A stretch of 64,000 bases of DNA from JAPPHA01 sp963664045 (GCA_963664045.2 CAXXGT010000013.1:372001-436000), one strand, 5' to 3'. Counted from the stretch's first letter, positions 54,738 to 64,000 are shown. The notes: generated by a model not told the origin, from the sequence alone. Translations and numbers: made by a program.

Positions 54738-55844
54738 CTACGATCCGATTTGAAGCGCGGGGCGCGCGTGACTCGCGGCCAGGGGAACGATTCCCAGTCC
54801 TGGCCGTTCTGAAACGCTCATCATTCCTCCCACCCGATCAGGAGCGTTCGGGGAAATCTCCATGTCACAGTAGGAATTGAAGTCGGTAGCCGAAAAGTAC
54901 ACGCGCGATGGCGTTGACAGGGCCAGATGGGCGATCGCCGCGGTTGCAACATCACCACCCCAGCTGTCTTCTATCGTCATGGCAATTCCCGCCTCGATGC
55001 AGATGTCCCTCAAAATCCGCGCCTTGGTCAGTCCCCCTACCCTCGATATCTTCAAGTTGATGACATCCATCGCATCGTTCGAAATTGCCCTGATCAGGTC
55101 GGCAGCGTCCGTGATAACCTCGTCGAGAATGAACGGCCGAGTGGTTCGCCGTCGGATAGACAGGCACTCATCGTAGGCTGCACAGGGCTGTTCAACAAAA
55201 ATGTCCAGGTCTTTCACCGCATCAACGACCCTGGCCGCCTGAGCGCGTGTCCACCCGCCATTCGCGTCGGCAACGAGTACGCAATCGCCAGGCAATGAAT
55301 CGCGCACCGCGGCGATCCTTTCGATGTCGTCGTCAGGGTTTCCGCCAACCTTGAGTTGAAAGCGGCGATATCCTTCGTCAAGGTATTTCCTGACCGAAAC
55401 CGCCATCTCTTCCGGCGTACCTTGGGAGATCGCCCGATATAACGCGACGGAGGGTTGAAGCTGACCTCCAAGCAACGCGTGCAGCGGTCGATCAGTAACC
55501 TGGCCGACAATGTCCCAGAGGGCAACGTCCAGGGGCGACTTGACGTAGGGATGGCCGCGCAAGACAGAATCCATGACCTGGTTGACGTGATTGATGTTTG
55601 TCGGGTCCGCACCGATCAGATGAGGGGCAATCGTTGCGATCCCGGTGCGAACACCAGGTGCGTACGACGGCAAATAAACCGGCCCGAGGGGACAGCATTC
55701 ACCGAATCCGCTTATTCCCTCGTCGGTCTCGATCTCGACAATCGTGCTGTCAAAGACCTCGACGAACTTGCCGTCCGCCCATGCGTATTTCCCTTCCTTC
55801 AGGGGTAAATCGACTTTCCAAGCACGAATCTTCGATATTTTCAT
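54738..55844 (-). CDS. Enolase-superfamily enzyme, probable cis-3-hydroxy-L-proline dehydratase
   Basis: 368 residues. Catalytic layout of the MR/MLE type: Lys165 in QLKVGG, metal ligands Asp193 (ADANGG), Glu218 (VEQPC) and Asp241 (LDEV), and the second Lys265 in NLKISRVGG. N-terminal capping domain with DSTIVEIETDEGISGFGE and CPLGPVYLPSYAPGV closely resembles cis-3-hydroxy-L-proline dehydratases; hydroxyproline-betaine epimerases are the main alternative. Upstream partner of the gene at 53674-54729 in a two-gene unit. No transporter gene adjoins. Confidence 0.8.
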   Translation of the reverse strand: MKISKIRAWKVDLPLKEGKYAWADGKFVEVFDSTIVEIETDEGISGFGECCPLGPVYLPSYAPGVRTGIATIAPHLIGADPTNINHVNQVMDSVLRGHPYVKSPLDVALWDIVGQVTDRPLHALLGGQLQPSVALYRAISQGTPEEMAVSVRKYLDEGYRRFQLKVGGNPDDDIERIAAVRDSLPGDCVLVADANGGWTRAQAARVVDAVKDLDIFVEQPCAAYDECLSIRRRTTRPFILDEVITDAADLIRAISNDAMDVINLKISRVGGLTKARILRDICIEAGIAMTIEDSWGGDVATAAIAHLALSTPSRVYFSATDFNSYCDMEISPNAPDRVGGMMSVSERPGLGIVPLAASHARPALQIGS

Positions 55845-55975
55845 GTGTCCTGTTTCCCGACGTTTCCCACTTCACAGGCTGAATTCCCTGCCGACGCGCG
55901 GTCCTGGCAGTCTTCAAACAAAAATGCATTGCGTCAACTGCGCTCCCGGCTCATGGCACCCATCCAGTTCATCCA

Positions 55976-57340
55976 TTAAATCGACCTCGCCGGGCGAGCC
56001 ATTGTCACAAGCTCCTCCGCAGCCGTAGGATGCACGGCGACCGTGCGATCAAAATCGTCTTTGGTCGCACCCATCTTGACCGCGATTCCCGCCAATTGAA
56101 TCATTTCGGCGGCGCCCGGGCCAACGATATGGCACCCCATAACTGTTTCGGTGGGTTTTGCGACGACAAGTTTCATCAGCATGAATTCGTCACGTCCGGA
56201 CAAAGCAGCGGACATGGGGCGAAACTTCGATTCGTAAACATCGAAACCCGTGGATCCGGACCCGTCAAACGCCGCCTGTTCCTCGGTCAATCCAACCGTT
56301 CCGGCTTCCGGTTGCGTGAATACCGCCGTTGGAATGATCAAGTGATCCGGTTTCGTCGGGATTCCCTCAAAAACGGTCCGGACAAACGCAACTCCCTCCC
56401 GAATTGCAACAGGCGTCAAGTTGACCCGATTGGTCACATCTCCGATTGCGTAAACCGACGGTACGGACGTCCTTGAATAGGCATCAACCACGATTTCACC
56501 CGTTGCACCAAATTCGACGCCAATTTCCTTGAGGCCCATGCCACCGGAGTTCGGGTGCCGCCCCGTTGCATAAAGCACGATGTCGGCGTGGTGTTTCTCG
56601 CCGTTCGAATCCGTCACCAGTATCCCGGTGCCGGATTTCCCGATCGATGCGACATTCGTCTCGAGACACAATCTGACGCCTCGACTGCGCATTCCCTCGG
56701 CGACAGTCTGGCGGATCCCACCGTCGAACCCCCTCAGGATCTGCTCGCCCCGATAGAGTTGGGTAACCGTTGAACCGCACCCGTTCAGGATGCCGGCGAA
56801 TTCGCATGCAATATATCCGCCTCCGACAATGAGCGACCGTGACGGAAGCCTGTCCAGATGAAATACCTCGTTCGAGGTGATTGCACGACCCGCTCCGGGC
56901 ACGTTTGGCACGAAAGGAGACCCGCCCGTTGCGACAAGAATGTGCTTCGCGACATATTGATCTCCGGTTGCAAGCCTGACCGTATGGGGATCGACGATCT
57001 CTGCCCGGCAGTCGCAGACTTCGACTCCCACCTTTCCCAGGTTGGAACGGTATATCTCCTCCAGACGTTCCAGTTCACGATCCTTTGCCGCGATCAGGGC
57101 GTTCCAGTCGAACACACTGTCTCCAACCGACCACCCGAAACCGCGCGCGTCTTCGAAGGCCGAGGAATAACTGGATGCGTAAACAAGGAGTTTTTTCGGT
57201 ACGCATCCGCGAATGACACAGGTACCGCCCATCCGGAATTCTTCCGCGAGAGCGACACGTGCTCCGGTTTCGGCGGCAATCCTTGCAGCACGAACACCAC
57301 CGGATCCGCCACCAATGACAAAGAGGTCGAGATCAAACAT
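55976..57340 (-). CDS. gor: Glutathione-disulfide reductase
   Basis: NADPH-dependent flavoenzyme keeping glutathione reduced. 454 residues from ATG 57340. FAD motif VIGGGSGGVRAAR, redox-active pair Cys41/Cys46 (GGTCVIRGCVPKK), NAD(P) motif VGGGYIACEFAG, and the C-terminal catalytic His in VHPTAAEELVT. It follows rpiA by 74 bases, the usual alphaproteobacterial order. Confidence 0.95.
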   Translation of the reverse strand: MFDLDLFVIGGGSGGVRAARIAAETGARVALAEEFRMGGTCVIRGCVPKKLLVYASSYSSAFEDARGFGWSVGDSVFDWNALIAAKDRELERLEEIYRSNLGKVGVEVCDCRAEIVDPHTVRLATGDQYVAKHILVATGGSPFVPNVPGAGRAITSNEVFHLDRLPSRSLIVGGGYIACEFAGILNGCGSTVTQLYRGEQILRGFDGGIRQTVAEGMRSRGVRLCLETNVASIGKSGTGILVTDSNGEKHHADIVLYATGRHPNSGGMGLKEIGVEFGATGEIVVDAYSRTSVPSVYAIGDVTNRVNLTPVAIREGVAFVRTVFEGIPTKPDHLIIPTAVFTQPEAGTVGLTEEQAAFDGSGSTGFDVYESKFRPMSAALSGRDEFMLMKLVVAKPTETVMGCHIVGPGAAEMIQLAGIAVKMGATKDDFDRTVAVHPTAAEELVTMARPARSI

Positions 57341-57414
57341 CGGATTGATCAAATGTCTTCGCAGCGCGGACCCACCCAAACGTACCTGTTGGGCGATGGA
57401 CCCAGCACCGTGCT

Positions 57415-58167
57415 TCAGCAAATGACGACGCGCCCATCCCTGGCTCCCACTGCACACTCGCTTGCCATGTTGACGAACAGACCGGTTTCGACGACACCGG
57501 GAATGCAGTTCAACAAGCTATCGAGTTCACCAACTTCGCGGATCGTGCCCAGATGCAAATCCAGAATCGTATTGCCTTCGTCTGTGACGAATGGTCGTCC
57601 ATCCCGTTCCCGCCAAGTCGTCGTGAAATCCGAAAAACCGCATGAACGAAGTTCGGCGCAAATCCTGGATTGTGTATCCAGCTTTCCGAACGGGATGATC
57701 TCGACAGGCAACGGATAGGATCCCAGGATATCAACCAGTTTGCTTTCATCCGCGATCACGACAAACCTCTCGGACGCCGCGGCAACGATTTTTTCGCGGA
57801 GCAGCGCGCCTCCACCACCCTTGATTAAGTCCCTGTTTGGGCCGATCTCGTCCGCACCATCGACAGTCACATCGAGCCGGCCGATCTGATCAAGATCCTC
57901 GACCCTGATCCCTGCGCCTTTTGCGACTCCGGCACTGCGGGCTGATGTCGCGGTTGCCCTGATCCTCAACCCTTCACGAACCCTTTGGCCGAGCAACCGA
58001 ATGAAGATCTCGGCCGTCGAACCCGTTCCCATCCCTACTTTCATTCCGTTTTCGACTTGAGCCACGCCATGCCAGGCGGCTGCGGTCTTGGCTGCATCGG
58101 CGGGTTTGTCGGAACTTGCATTGTCCTTTTGACCGCGTCGGTTCCTCGGGTGGTCGGAATTGCTCAT
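57415..58167 (-). CDS. rpiA: Ribose-5-phosphate isomerase A
   Basis: Interconverts ribose 5-phosphate and ribulose 5-phosphate in the pentose phosphate pathway. 250 residues; motifs MGTGSTAEIFIRLLG (phosphate loop), DVTVDGADEIGPNRDLIKGGGGALLREKIV (catalytic Asp, Glu and Lys) and the closing NCIPGVVETGLFVNMA. An N-terminal hydrophilic tail of about 20 residues is extra. ATG 58167 chosen over 58188. Confidence 0.94.
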   Translation of the reverse strand: MSNSDHPRNRRGQKDNASSDKPADAAKTAAAWHGVAQVENGMKVGMGTGSTAEIFIRLLGQRVREGLRIRATATSARSAGVAKGAGIRVEDLDQIGRLDVTVDGADEIGPNRDLIKGGGGALLREKIVAAASERFVVIADESKLVDILGSYPLPVEIIPFGKLDTQSRICAELRSCGFSDFTTTWRERDGRPFVTDEGNTILDLHLGTIREVGELDSLLNCIPGVVETGLFVNMASECAVGARDGRVVIC

Positions 58168-58725
58168 TGAAGTCACGCAAGCCAGCACCGGCAGTATCCG
58201 GTTTCAACCTTCAATACCAACGAATCGGTGGTCCGGTGCAAGTCAAAACCGACGTACACATCCATCGCAGTTTTTTCCGAAAGATTCGGCGGTTTTCTCT
58301 ATGGATACAGGAGCGAAACGTATTCTGACGACCGGGAATTGACCCGGCTCGGGTCTGGTCGGCGGCGAAGAACGCCTCGCAAGACGGAAACATCTCCTGA
58401 TGTATCGCTTCGTTTGTTTTTTGGAATGTGTTGTCACGCCGTATGCGTGGTTGTACGGGTAGTGAAAGTTGTTGTCCGGGCAGGAGTTTCCGCGTCCGGG
58501 AACGTCTCCAGGATCAGGTCGTGCCAAGTATTCACGCAGCCGATTCAACCGGGGTGGTAACCCAGCCCCGACAGACCGTGCATTTTCTTTCTTCTCGAGG
58601 ACCGTGGACAGGAATTGCGCAAACCGATCAGAAAACGCCGGTAACGGACGCTCTTCGGTTGTGGATTCGGGCGAAAGATGATCCGGCAGGCATTGATGCC
58701 ACCATGCTACGATCAGGCTAGCCAG
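58168..58725. other. Divergent intergenic region of rpiA and sdaA
   Basis: About 560 bases with no gene I can support. It should hold promoters for rpiA and sdaA. No riboswitch or repeat recognised. Confidence 0.4.
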
Positions 58726-60102
58726 ATGTATCTCAGTGTTTTTGACATGTTCAAAATTGGGGTGGGCCCGTCGAGTTCCCATACAATGGGCCCGATGATC
58801 GCTGCCGGCCTGTTCCTCCGGCACATTCGTGACGGCCAGGTACCGGTCAAGCGGCTTCAATGCTCACTTCACGGTTCCCTTGCCTTTACCGGCAAGGGGC
58901 ACGGAACGGACAGAGCGGTAATCCTTGGGTTCGCCGGGTTCAAACCGGATTCTTTCTCCTTTGAAAAGGCCATTTTGGAGTTGGAGGAAGTCAAGAAATC
59001 GGCAACCGTGAATCCGTCGGGATTCGGTAGTTTCGATTTCGACCCCGAGACTGACCTGGTCTTTGATTACGATTTGAAGCTGACCAGGCACCCCAACGGT
59101 CTGATCATGCGGGGCCTGGACGCGGTGGGGACCGTTGTCGTTGAACAATCATACTTTTCGATTGGAGGCGGATTCGTTCTGACAGGCGATGAATTCGATG
59201 CTGACAAAACGGACCATAAGACCTGTCCGGACGTTCCGTTTCCATTTCTGTCCGCAGCTGAATTGCTCGCTCAGGCCGAGACGAACGGCAAGTCCATCGC
59301 CGAGATCACGTTTGCCAATGAATGCACCCTGGATAATCCGGCCGCCGTTCGCGCCCGATTACTTCGAATCTGGCAGGCCATGAACGGATGCATTGATGCC
59401 GGCCTGTCCCAGGAAGGGTTGCTCCCGGGAGGCCTCAATGTTCGCAGGCGCGCTAAATCCATTTTCGATTCACTGGTTGCGGAAAGAGGTCGTAACGAGT
59501 CGACCCCCCATGTCGTGAATGACTGGATTTCAGCCTATGCCATGGCCGTCAACGAACAAAACGCGGCCGGGGCACAGGTCGTCACGGCGCCGACCAACGG
59601 TGCTGCCGGCGTAATTCCGGGAGCATTTCGATACTATCTCGATCACGTTTCCGGTTCCGACGAATCGGACTCGATTGACTACCTGCTCACCGCCGGAGCC
59701 ATTGGTGCGATCATCAAGACTAACGCATCGATTTCGGGGGCAGAAGTCGGTTGCCAAGGGGAGGTTGGATCAGCGTCGGCGATGGCCGCCGCAGGGTTGT
59801 GCGCAATTCTTGGCGGTTCGCCGAAACAAGTCGAGAACGCGGCCGAGATCGCGCTCGAGCATCATCTCGGCATGACTTGCGACCCGGTCATGGGCCTTGT
59901 GCAGGCGCCATGTATCGAGCGGAATGCACTCGGGGCCATAAAGGCAATTTCGTCCGCTTCCCTTGCTCTTCGGAGCGATGGCGACCACCTCATTCCTCTG
60001 GATGCCTGCATCGAAACCATGCGGCAAACGGGTATCGACATGAGTGACAAGTACAAGGAGACCTCGACCGGAGGGCTCGCCGTCAACACTCCTGTTTGCT
60101 GA
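58726..60102 (+). CDS. sdaA: L-serine ammonia-lyase (4Fe-4S, SdaA type)
   Basis: Deaminates L-serine to pyruvate. 458 residues, single-chain form with the N-terminal SVFDMFKIGVGPSSSHTMGPM block, the central APTNGAAGVIPGAFRYY and the iron-sulphur cysteine contexts GCQGEVGSASAM and MTCDPVMG. ATG 58726 gives the family start; the ribosome-binding site is weak. Apparently single gene. Links serine catabolism to the TCA cycle. Confidence 0.95.
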   Translation: MYLSVFDMFKIGVGPSSSHTMGPMIAAGLFLRHIRDGQVPVKRLQCSLHGSLAFTGKGHGTDRAVILGFAGFKPDSFSFEKAILELEEVKKSATVNPSGFGSFDFDPETDLVFDYDLKLTRHPNGLIMRGLDAVGTVVVEQSYFSIGGGFVLTGDEFDADKTDHKTCPDVPFPFLSAAELLAQAETNGKSIAEITFANECTLDNPAAVRARLLRIWQAMNGCIDAGLSQEGLLPGGLNVRRRAKSIFDSLVAERGRNESTPHVVNDWISAYAMAVNEQNAAGAQVVTAPTNGAAGVIPGAFRYYLDHVSGSDESDSIDYLLTAGAIGAIIKTNASISGAEVGCQGEVGSASAMAAAGLCAILGGSPKQVENAAEIALEHHLGMTCDPVMGLVQAPCIERNALGAIKAISSASLALRSDGDHLIPLDACIETMRQTGIDMSDKYKETSTGGLAVNTPVC

Positions 60103-60142
60103 CCGGGCGGCACACCGGACCAGCCTGCACGCGTTTGCCAGT

Positions 60143-60814
60143 TCATGCGCGCAACACCTGAACAACCGTCTGCAATTCGCTCCGGGGCAACATGATCAGA
60201 AGATTTCCGTGGTCGACCGTGATTTCGAGGCAACGGGCGGTCGTCAAGTTGGAGGTTCCGATCATCCCTGAGGGATGGAGTTCAAGGCCGTCCAGGGGCC
60301 ACTTCAGTCCCTTGCTTCGCGCTGAAACCGAACTGAACGGAAACAACGAAACAGTCGTATTTTCCGGTATCGGCATTTCCAGGGTTGGCGGGACTCGAAA
60401 ACTGACTTCATGCCGGGCAATCAGCAAGACGGGATGGTTCGTGTATTTTGCCAGGGAAGCGAGTGCCGCCAGTTCATGATCCAGGCGAAATCCAGTGAAT
60501 CCGATACAGACGGTTAACGGTGCGGCAACATGTGAAAGGCACTTGTCAAAATCGGTCGTGTCTTGATCGTCAATTCTGACCAGTTTTTCCGGAAACCTCT
60601 CGCGAACCTCCGTCGAGATCGAGTCCAGGTCACCAACAATCAGGTCAGGCTCAAGCCCCAGCTCGAAAGCATCGTTCGCCGCGCCGTCCGCGCAAACGAG
60701 TACCGGGGCAATATCAATCGCGTCACGAATATCTCTTGCGGAGAAATCCCCCCCGCCTAGCAACGTGACGGCAGAACGGTATTCCTTTTTTCCGGTCATT
60801 GCCTTTTCCGACAT
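60143..60814 (-). CDS. Thiamine pyrophosphokinase
   Basis: About 223 residues; transfers pyrophosphate from ATP to thiamine. Motifs VLVCADGAAND, DLIVGDLDSIS and IDDQDTTDFDKCL are the family active site, followed by the GLKWPLDGLELHPSGMIGTSN segment of the C-terminal domain. The exact start is uncertain: ATG at 60814 or 60799, neither with a well-spaced ribosome site. Convergent with sdaA. Salvaged thiamine would feed the ThDP enzyme at 44300-46003, among others. Confidence 0.9.
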   Translation of the reverse strand: MSEKAMTGKKEYRSAVTLLGGGDFSARDIRDAIDIAPVLVCADGAANDAFELGLEPDLIVGDLDSISTEVRERFPEKLVRIDDQDTTDFDKCLSHVAAPLTVCIGFTGFRLDHELAALASLAKYTNHPVLLIARHEVSFRVPPTLEMPIPENTTVSLFPFSSVSARSKGLKWPLDGLELHPSGMIGTSNLTTARCLEITVDHGNLLIMLPRSELQTVVQVLRA

Positions 60815-61038
60815 CACCTGAGCGCACAACTCAGGATCCACTGATTGAAAGAGACCCTTTCAAATCATTGTACAGGGCCCCTGAACACATCGAAACCGGA
60901 TTCAAACTGGATCTTGCGCTTCGGATTCCAGGTCGTACGGAAAACGGATGCGGAGAACAGCTCGCGGGCAGCCTCTTTGCAACGGCATTTTCATGCGGCG
61001 GCAGAATGTCTCAACCCGCGCAAATGGATACAGTCCAT

Positions 61039-61254
61039 TCAACGGCCGGATTCGTCCCTTCCAACTCCCCTGAAAATCGAACGAAACGGCAAGGCCCATG
61101 CGATGCCCACCCCGACATATGTAAAAAACTCGACGAAAATTGATGGACGATCGAACATGTTGATCACGGTTACCGCCAACACGACATAGACCGGCAACCA
61201 GACAATCAGGATCATCAGGGCCAGGCGTCGTCGCGTTCGGAAGCGGAATTTCAT
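61039..61254 (-). CDS. DUF2842 family small membrane protein
   Basis: 71 residues with two membrane helices (LALMILIVWLPVYVVLAVTVI and FFTYVGVGIAWALPFRSIF), the pattern of this alphaproteobacterial family of unknown function. Its ATG overlaps the purA stop by four bases, so it is coupled to purA. Confidence 0.8.
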   Translation of the reverse strand: MKFRFRTRRRLALMILIVWLPVYVVLAVTVINMFDRPSIFVEFFTYVGVGIAWALPFRSIFRGVGRDESGR

Positions 61255-62546
61255 CGCGTGGCAAACGGGTTTGACACGCAAATGACGTCCTCTCTTTCAG
61301 GAGAGGTCGAGAGCAACGCAACCGGACAATGAACAAGTTCCTCTATTCTTCGGACGAACTTGATCGCGGCAGCGGGCAGATCGATCCAACGCCGCGCGCC
61401 GGCTGTGCTCTCCGACCAGCCGTCAAGCGTTTCATAAACAGGTCTGACGCGCATCTGTTCGTCTTCTGGGACCGGAAGCGCGTCGAGATTGCGCCCGTCG
61501 AGTTCGTATCCCGTGCAGATTCGGATTTGTTTCAGGCCATCAAGAACGTCCAGTTTGGTGAGTGCAATGCCGTCAACACAACTTGTTGCACAGGATTTTC
61601 GAACAAGTACGGCGTCGAACCAGCCACAACGGCGGTGCCGTCCCGTCACCGTACCCTTTTCGCGCCCGATTTTGGCGATGTGCTTCGCTGTCTCGTCGAA
61701 CAGTTCGCAGGGGAAAGGCCCTTCGCCAACGCGAGTCGTATATGCCTTGACGATCCCCAGGACGAACCCGACGGCAGCCGGACCGATTCCTGTTCCCGTA
61801 GCGACTGCCCCTGCCACGGTGTTGGAAGACGTCACAAAGGGGTATGTCCCGAAATCAACATCGAGATGGGTTCCCTGGGCACCTTCGAACAAAATTCGAG
61901 AGCCGGATCGATGACGGAGACCGAGCGTCTCCCACGCGGGTCCGGAAAATCTCAAGATTCTTGGAGCAATTTCCAAGAGATCGGATTTCAGTTTCTCCCT
62001 GTCGACGGGTCCGACACCCAGCCCGTTTCTCAGGGCATCGTGGTGCGAAAGCAAGCGGTCCAATCGCAAGTCCAGCGTCTTTTCATCTGCGAGATCGGCA
62101 ACGCGAACGGCCCGACGCCCAACCTTGTCCTCGTAGGCCGGCCCGATTCCTCTGCCCGTCGTGCCGATCCGGACCTTGCCCGCATTTGTTTCCCTGATTC
62201 TGTCCAGTTCCCCATGGATCGGAAGAATGAGGGACGCGTTTTCCGCAATCATCAGGTTGTCGGGCGAAACCTCGACTCCTCGCGCAGAAATTCCGTCGAC
62301 TTCATCGACAAACGCCCACGGATCGAGAACTACCCCGTTCCCGATAACGGAAAGCTTTCCGGGTCTCAGGATTCCTGATGGAACAAGCGAAAGCTTGAAG
62401 ACCTGGTCATCTATGACGAGCGTATGTCCGGCATTGTGACCACCCTGGAATCGAACAATGACGTCAGCCTGTTCCGACAGCCAGTCGACAATCTTGCCCT
62501 TGCCCTCATCGCCCCATTGGGCACCGATAACCGTTACGTTCGTCAC
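61251..62546 (-). CDS. purA: Adenylosuccinate synthetase
   Basis: GTP-dependent ligation of IMP and aspartate on the way to AMP. From GTG 62546 the protein is 431 residues, the usual length, beginning VTNVTVIGAQWGDEGKGKIVD. The frame is open back to 62597, but that extension does not match. QGGHNAGHTLV, TTGRGIGPAYEDKVGRRA, FEGAQGTHLDVDFGTYPFV and TGRHRRCGWFDAV are all typical. Confidence 0.95.
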   Translation of the reverse strand: MTNVTVIGAQWGDEGKGKIVDWLSEQADVIVRFQGGHNAGHTLVIDDQVFKLSLVPSGILRPGKLSVIGNGVVLDPWAFVDEVDGISARGVEVSPDNLMIAENASLILPIHGELDRIRETNAGKVRIGTTGRGIGPAYEDKVGRRAVRVADLADEKTLDLRLDRLLSHHDALRNGLGVGPVDREKLKSDLLEIAPRILRFSGPAWETLGLRHRSGSRILFEGAQGTHLDVDFGTYPFVTSSNTVAGAVATGTGIGPAAVGFVLGIVKAYTTRVGEGPFPCELFDETAKHIAKIGREKGTVTGRHRRCGWFDAVLVRKSCATSCVDGIALTKLDVLDGLKQIRICTGYELDGRNLDALPVPEDEQMRVRPVYETLDGWSESTAGARRWIDLPAAAIKFVRRIEELVHCPVALLSTSPEREDVICVSNPFATR

Positions 62547-62737
62547 ATCACTGGATCCGGACCTGGCCTTGTCGGCGAAGCACATGGTCTGCGCCACCAG
62601 GTGCTTGTAACCCTATTCTTAAGTGGTATCGAATCGATTTCCGCCCGGCTGACATTCGGAACCTGTCGCATGTGACACTTGCGACAACCGTCAAACGACG
62701 TGTTGGCACCTAGTCGCGATTGGTGAATAATCCGACC

Positions 62738-63208
62738 ATGATGACCAGTCAGAGTCCTGGCTTTCGCCCTCTCGACCCGGATTTTGAGCAGAAAGTCCGG
62801 ATCAGTTTTGATCGCCAGGGATTGATGCGGACACTCTCCGCGAAGCTTGTCAGTGTCAAACCCGGGAATGTGACGATCAACGCCCCTGTCGCAGAAATGG
62901 TCAGCCAGCAGGATGGGTTCCCGCACGCGGGTTTCGGTTGGAGTCTCGGCGACTCCGCGGCAGGGTTTTCCGCCTTGTCGCTGATGGCGCCCGGAGAACG
63001 GGTATTGACGATCGAAATGAAAACGAACTTGCTGTCTCCAGCCACCGGAGATGTTCTCGTTGCTGAAGGACGTGTCATCAGGTTCGGAAGAAGGGTTTGC
63101 ACAGTTGCGGCGGAAATCTACACCGAACTCGCGGACGGCCCAGAGATCAAACACGTGGCAACCATGTTGGGAACCATGATTCGGATGCCTCCCGGAGACC
63201 GCGGGTAG
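62738..63208 (+). CDS. PaaI-family hotdog thioesterase
   Basis: About 156 residues, hotdog fold. FDRQGLMRTLSAKLVSVKPG, then the helix region VSQQDGFPHAGFGWSLGDSAAGF in place of HGG, and the closing strands KTNLLSPATGDVLVAEGRVIRFGRR split over two turns. The start is uncertain: two ATGs (62738, 62741) follow in-frame TTG/GTG codons. Divergent from purA. Substrate unknown. Confidence 0.8.
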   Translation: MMTSQSPGFRPLDPDFEQKVRISFDRQGLMRTLSAKLVSVKPGNVTINAPVAEMVSQQDGFPHAGFGWSLGDSAAGFSALSLMAPGERVLTIEMKTNLLSPATGDVLVAEGRVIRFGRRVCTVAAEIYTELADGPEIKHVATMLGTMIRMPPGDRG

Positions 63209-63485
63209 CCCGCCAGACCGGGTGATCGCGAAATCCCGCCGGAATCGTCGAACGGAAACATGTGACCGCCGTAATGGAAATCCGCCCTCGTAACACCGTT
63301 CAGAAGATGATTCAGGTGCGCTCATGCCTGGCCGGGAAAAACCGAAGCATAATGGTCCCGGAACCCGGCACGAGGTTTCGTGCCGAATGCTGGTTTCACC
63401 GTATCCCGTTACAATCCATCTCGACACGGGTGAATGGATCAAATAGACAGTGCCGTCGCACAAGCCTTTCGGGAGACATCAGGCG

Positions 63486-63842
63486 ATGCAGAATGTTGTC
63501 TTGGTCGTACACCTGATCCTCGCATTATGTCTGATCGCGATTGTTCTTTTCCAGCGTTCCGAGGGGGGCGGACTCGGAATCGGCGGTGGCAATCCGATGG
63601 CCGGCCGCGCGCAAGCGAACCCGCTTTCGAAGGTAACCTGGGCGCTTGCGGTGGCCTTTCTCATCACAAGCATGTTTCTCACCATCCTCGCGGCCCGGCT
63701 GGCAGAATCAGATTCGGTCCTGGAGCGCCTGGGCGGTTCAGTGCCCGTGGAGTCGGAATCCGGTCAGGATTCCCCGCTTGGCGATGATCTTCTCCCCCCG
63801 GTCCTGGGTGACTCTCCCGCGACTCCTCCCAAACAGGAGTGA
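63486..63842 (+). CDS. secG: Preprotein translocase subunit SecG
   Basis: 118-residue component of SecYEG. First helix VVLVVHLILALCLIAIVLF, conserved cytoplasmic turn QRSEGGGLGIGGGNPMAGR, second helix LAVAFLITSMFLTILAAR, then an acidic/proline-rich tail. ATG 63486 has GGGAGA about 12 bases upstream. In alphaproteobacteria pyrG usually follows; the window ends before it. Confidence 0.93.
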   Translation: MQNVVLVVHLILALCLIAIVLFQRSEGGGLGIGGGNPMAGRAQANPLSKVTWALAVAFLITSMFLTILAARLAESDSVLERLGGSVPVESESGQDSPLGDDLLPPVLGDSPATPPKQE

Positions 63843-64000
63843 TCGAGCGAAAGGTCATCTGCGTTCGAAACGTCTGGCCGGTGAACCGGATTGCCTCTGA
63901 CCATTGACAGGGTCGATGTCGAACGACTTTGAACCCGGCCCTACCTAATCTGCCAATCTGTTCGTCATTTTTTCAAATTCAGCCATCGTTCCGGGATTCC

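Noticed and set aside
53527..54753. Long open frame (about 408 codons) on the plus strand opposite the trans-3-hydroxyproline dehydratase gene
   Set aside because: Its translation has no recognisable family and is the antisense shadow of a well-conserved gene; only the first ~50 codons' neighbourhood, in another frame, matches a resolvase.
58243..58860. Minus-strand open frame (about 205 codons) between rpiA and sdaA
   Set aside because: It runs antisense into the conserved start of sdaA and its product resembles nothing known.
1..64000. tRNA, rRNA, CRISPR or riboswitch
   Set aside because: Scanning by eye for T-loop consensus sequences, regularly spaced repeats and known riboswitch cores found none; a covariance-model search would be needed to exclude small RNAs.

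Overview
This 64 kb window looks like chromosome from an alphaproteobacterium, probably uncultivated and not assignable to a genus from sequence alone. The evidence is the gene neighbourhoods: gltX-gltA; a ccmE-ccmF-ccmH block; PaaI thioesterase-rplM-rpsI; DUF952-pyrD; dacC-tmk-holB-tatD-MBL hydrolase; yciB next to ftsY; purD divergent from xseA; hflK-hflC-DUF2065-degP; rpiA-gor; purA-DUF2842; secG. Heme A synthase, the System I cytochrome c maturation genes and an adrenodoxin-type ferredoxin indicate an aerobic, cytochrome-c-using cell. Genes are dense, often overlap by 1-4 bases, and use ATG, GTG and TTG starts.

Layout. 1-9 kb: 3' part of gltX, a decayed TnpB gene, gltA, an enoyl-CoA hydratase, then argC-ccmE-ccmF-ccmH on the minus strand. 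9.3-11 kb: a complete ISKra4-type insertion sequence with inverted repeats and an 8-base target duplication. 11-17 kb: a second enoyl-CoA hydratase, rpsI/rplM with a good sigma70-type promoter, a thioesterase, an M32 carboxypeptidase and heme A synthase. 17-24 kb: TrmJ-like methyltransferase, a truncated Fic gene with an altered active site, a TRAP permease scrap, DUF952-pyrD, a MATE exporter, a double-hotdog protein and an SDR. 24-36.9 kb: dacC-tmk-holB-tatD-MBL-AEC transporter, then yciB-ftsY, a lone NuoE/NuoF-type fusion, xseA and purD. 37-41.5 kb: a minus-strand operon of amino-acid-type binding protein, unusually large permease and GH42 beta-galactosidase, with no ATPase gene. 41.5-48.6 kb: ferredoxin, then a graveyard of broken genes (VapB, enolase-superfamily enzyme, MmgE/PrpD, GlnQ tail) around an intact CMP-sugar transferase, ThDP enzyme and GntR regulator, then a UV-damage glycosylase. 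49-53 kb: hflKC-DUF2065-degP. 53.4-55.8 kb: a resolvase fragment abutting two hydroxyproline dehydratase genes. 56-64 kb: gor, rpiA, sdaA, thiamine pyrophosphokinase, purA-DUF2842, a thioesterase and secG.

Housekeeping blocks cover central metabolism (gltA), purine/pyrimidine synthesis (purD, purA, pyrD, tmk), protein export and membrane quality control (ftsY, secG, hflKC, degP) and respiration (ccm, ctaA). The accessory stretches appear to concern scavenging of small organic molecules and show repeated insertion, deletion and frameshift. I found no tRNA, rRNA or CRISPR array. Nothing in the window is clearly an undescribed multi-gene system; the most unusual items are the large ABC permease with a binding-protein-like insert and the orphan NuoE/NuoF fusion. 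The last ~160 bases (after 63842) hold no gene I can recognise.
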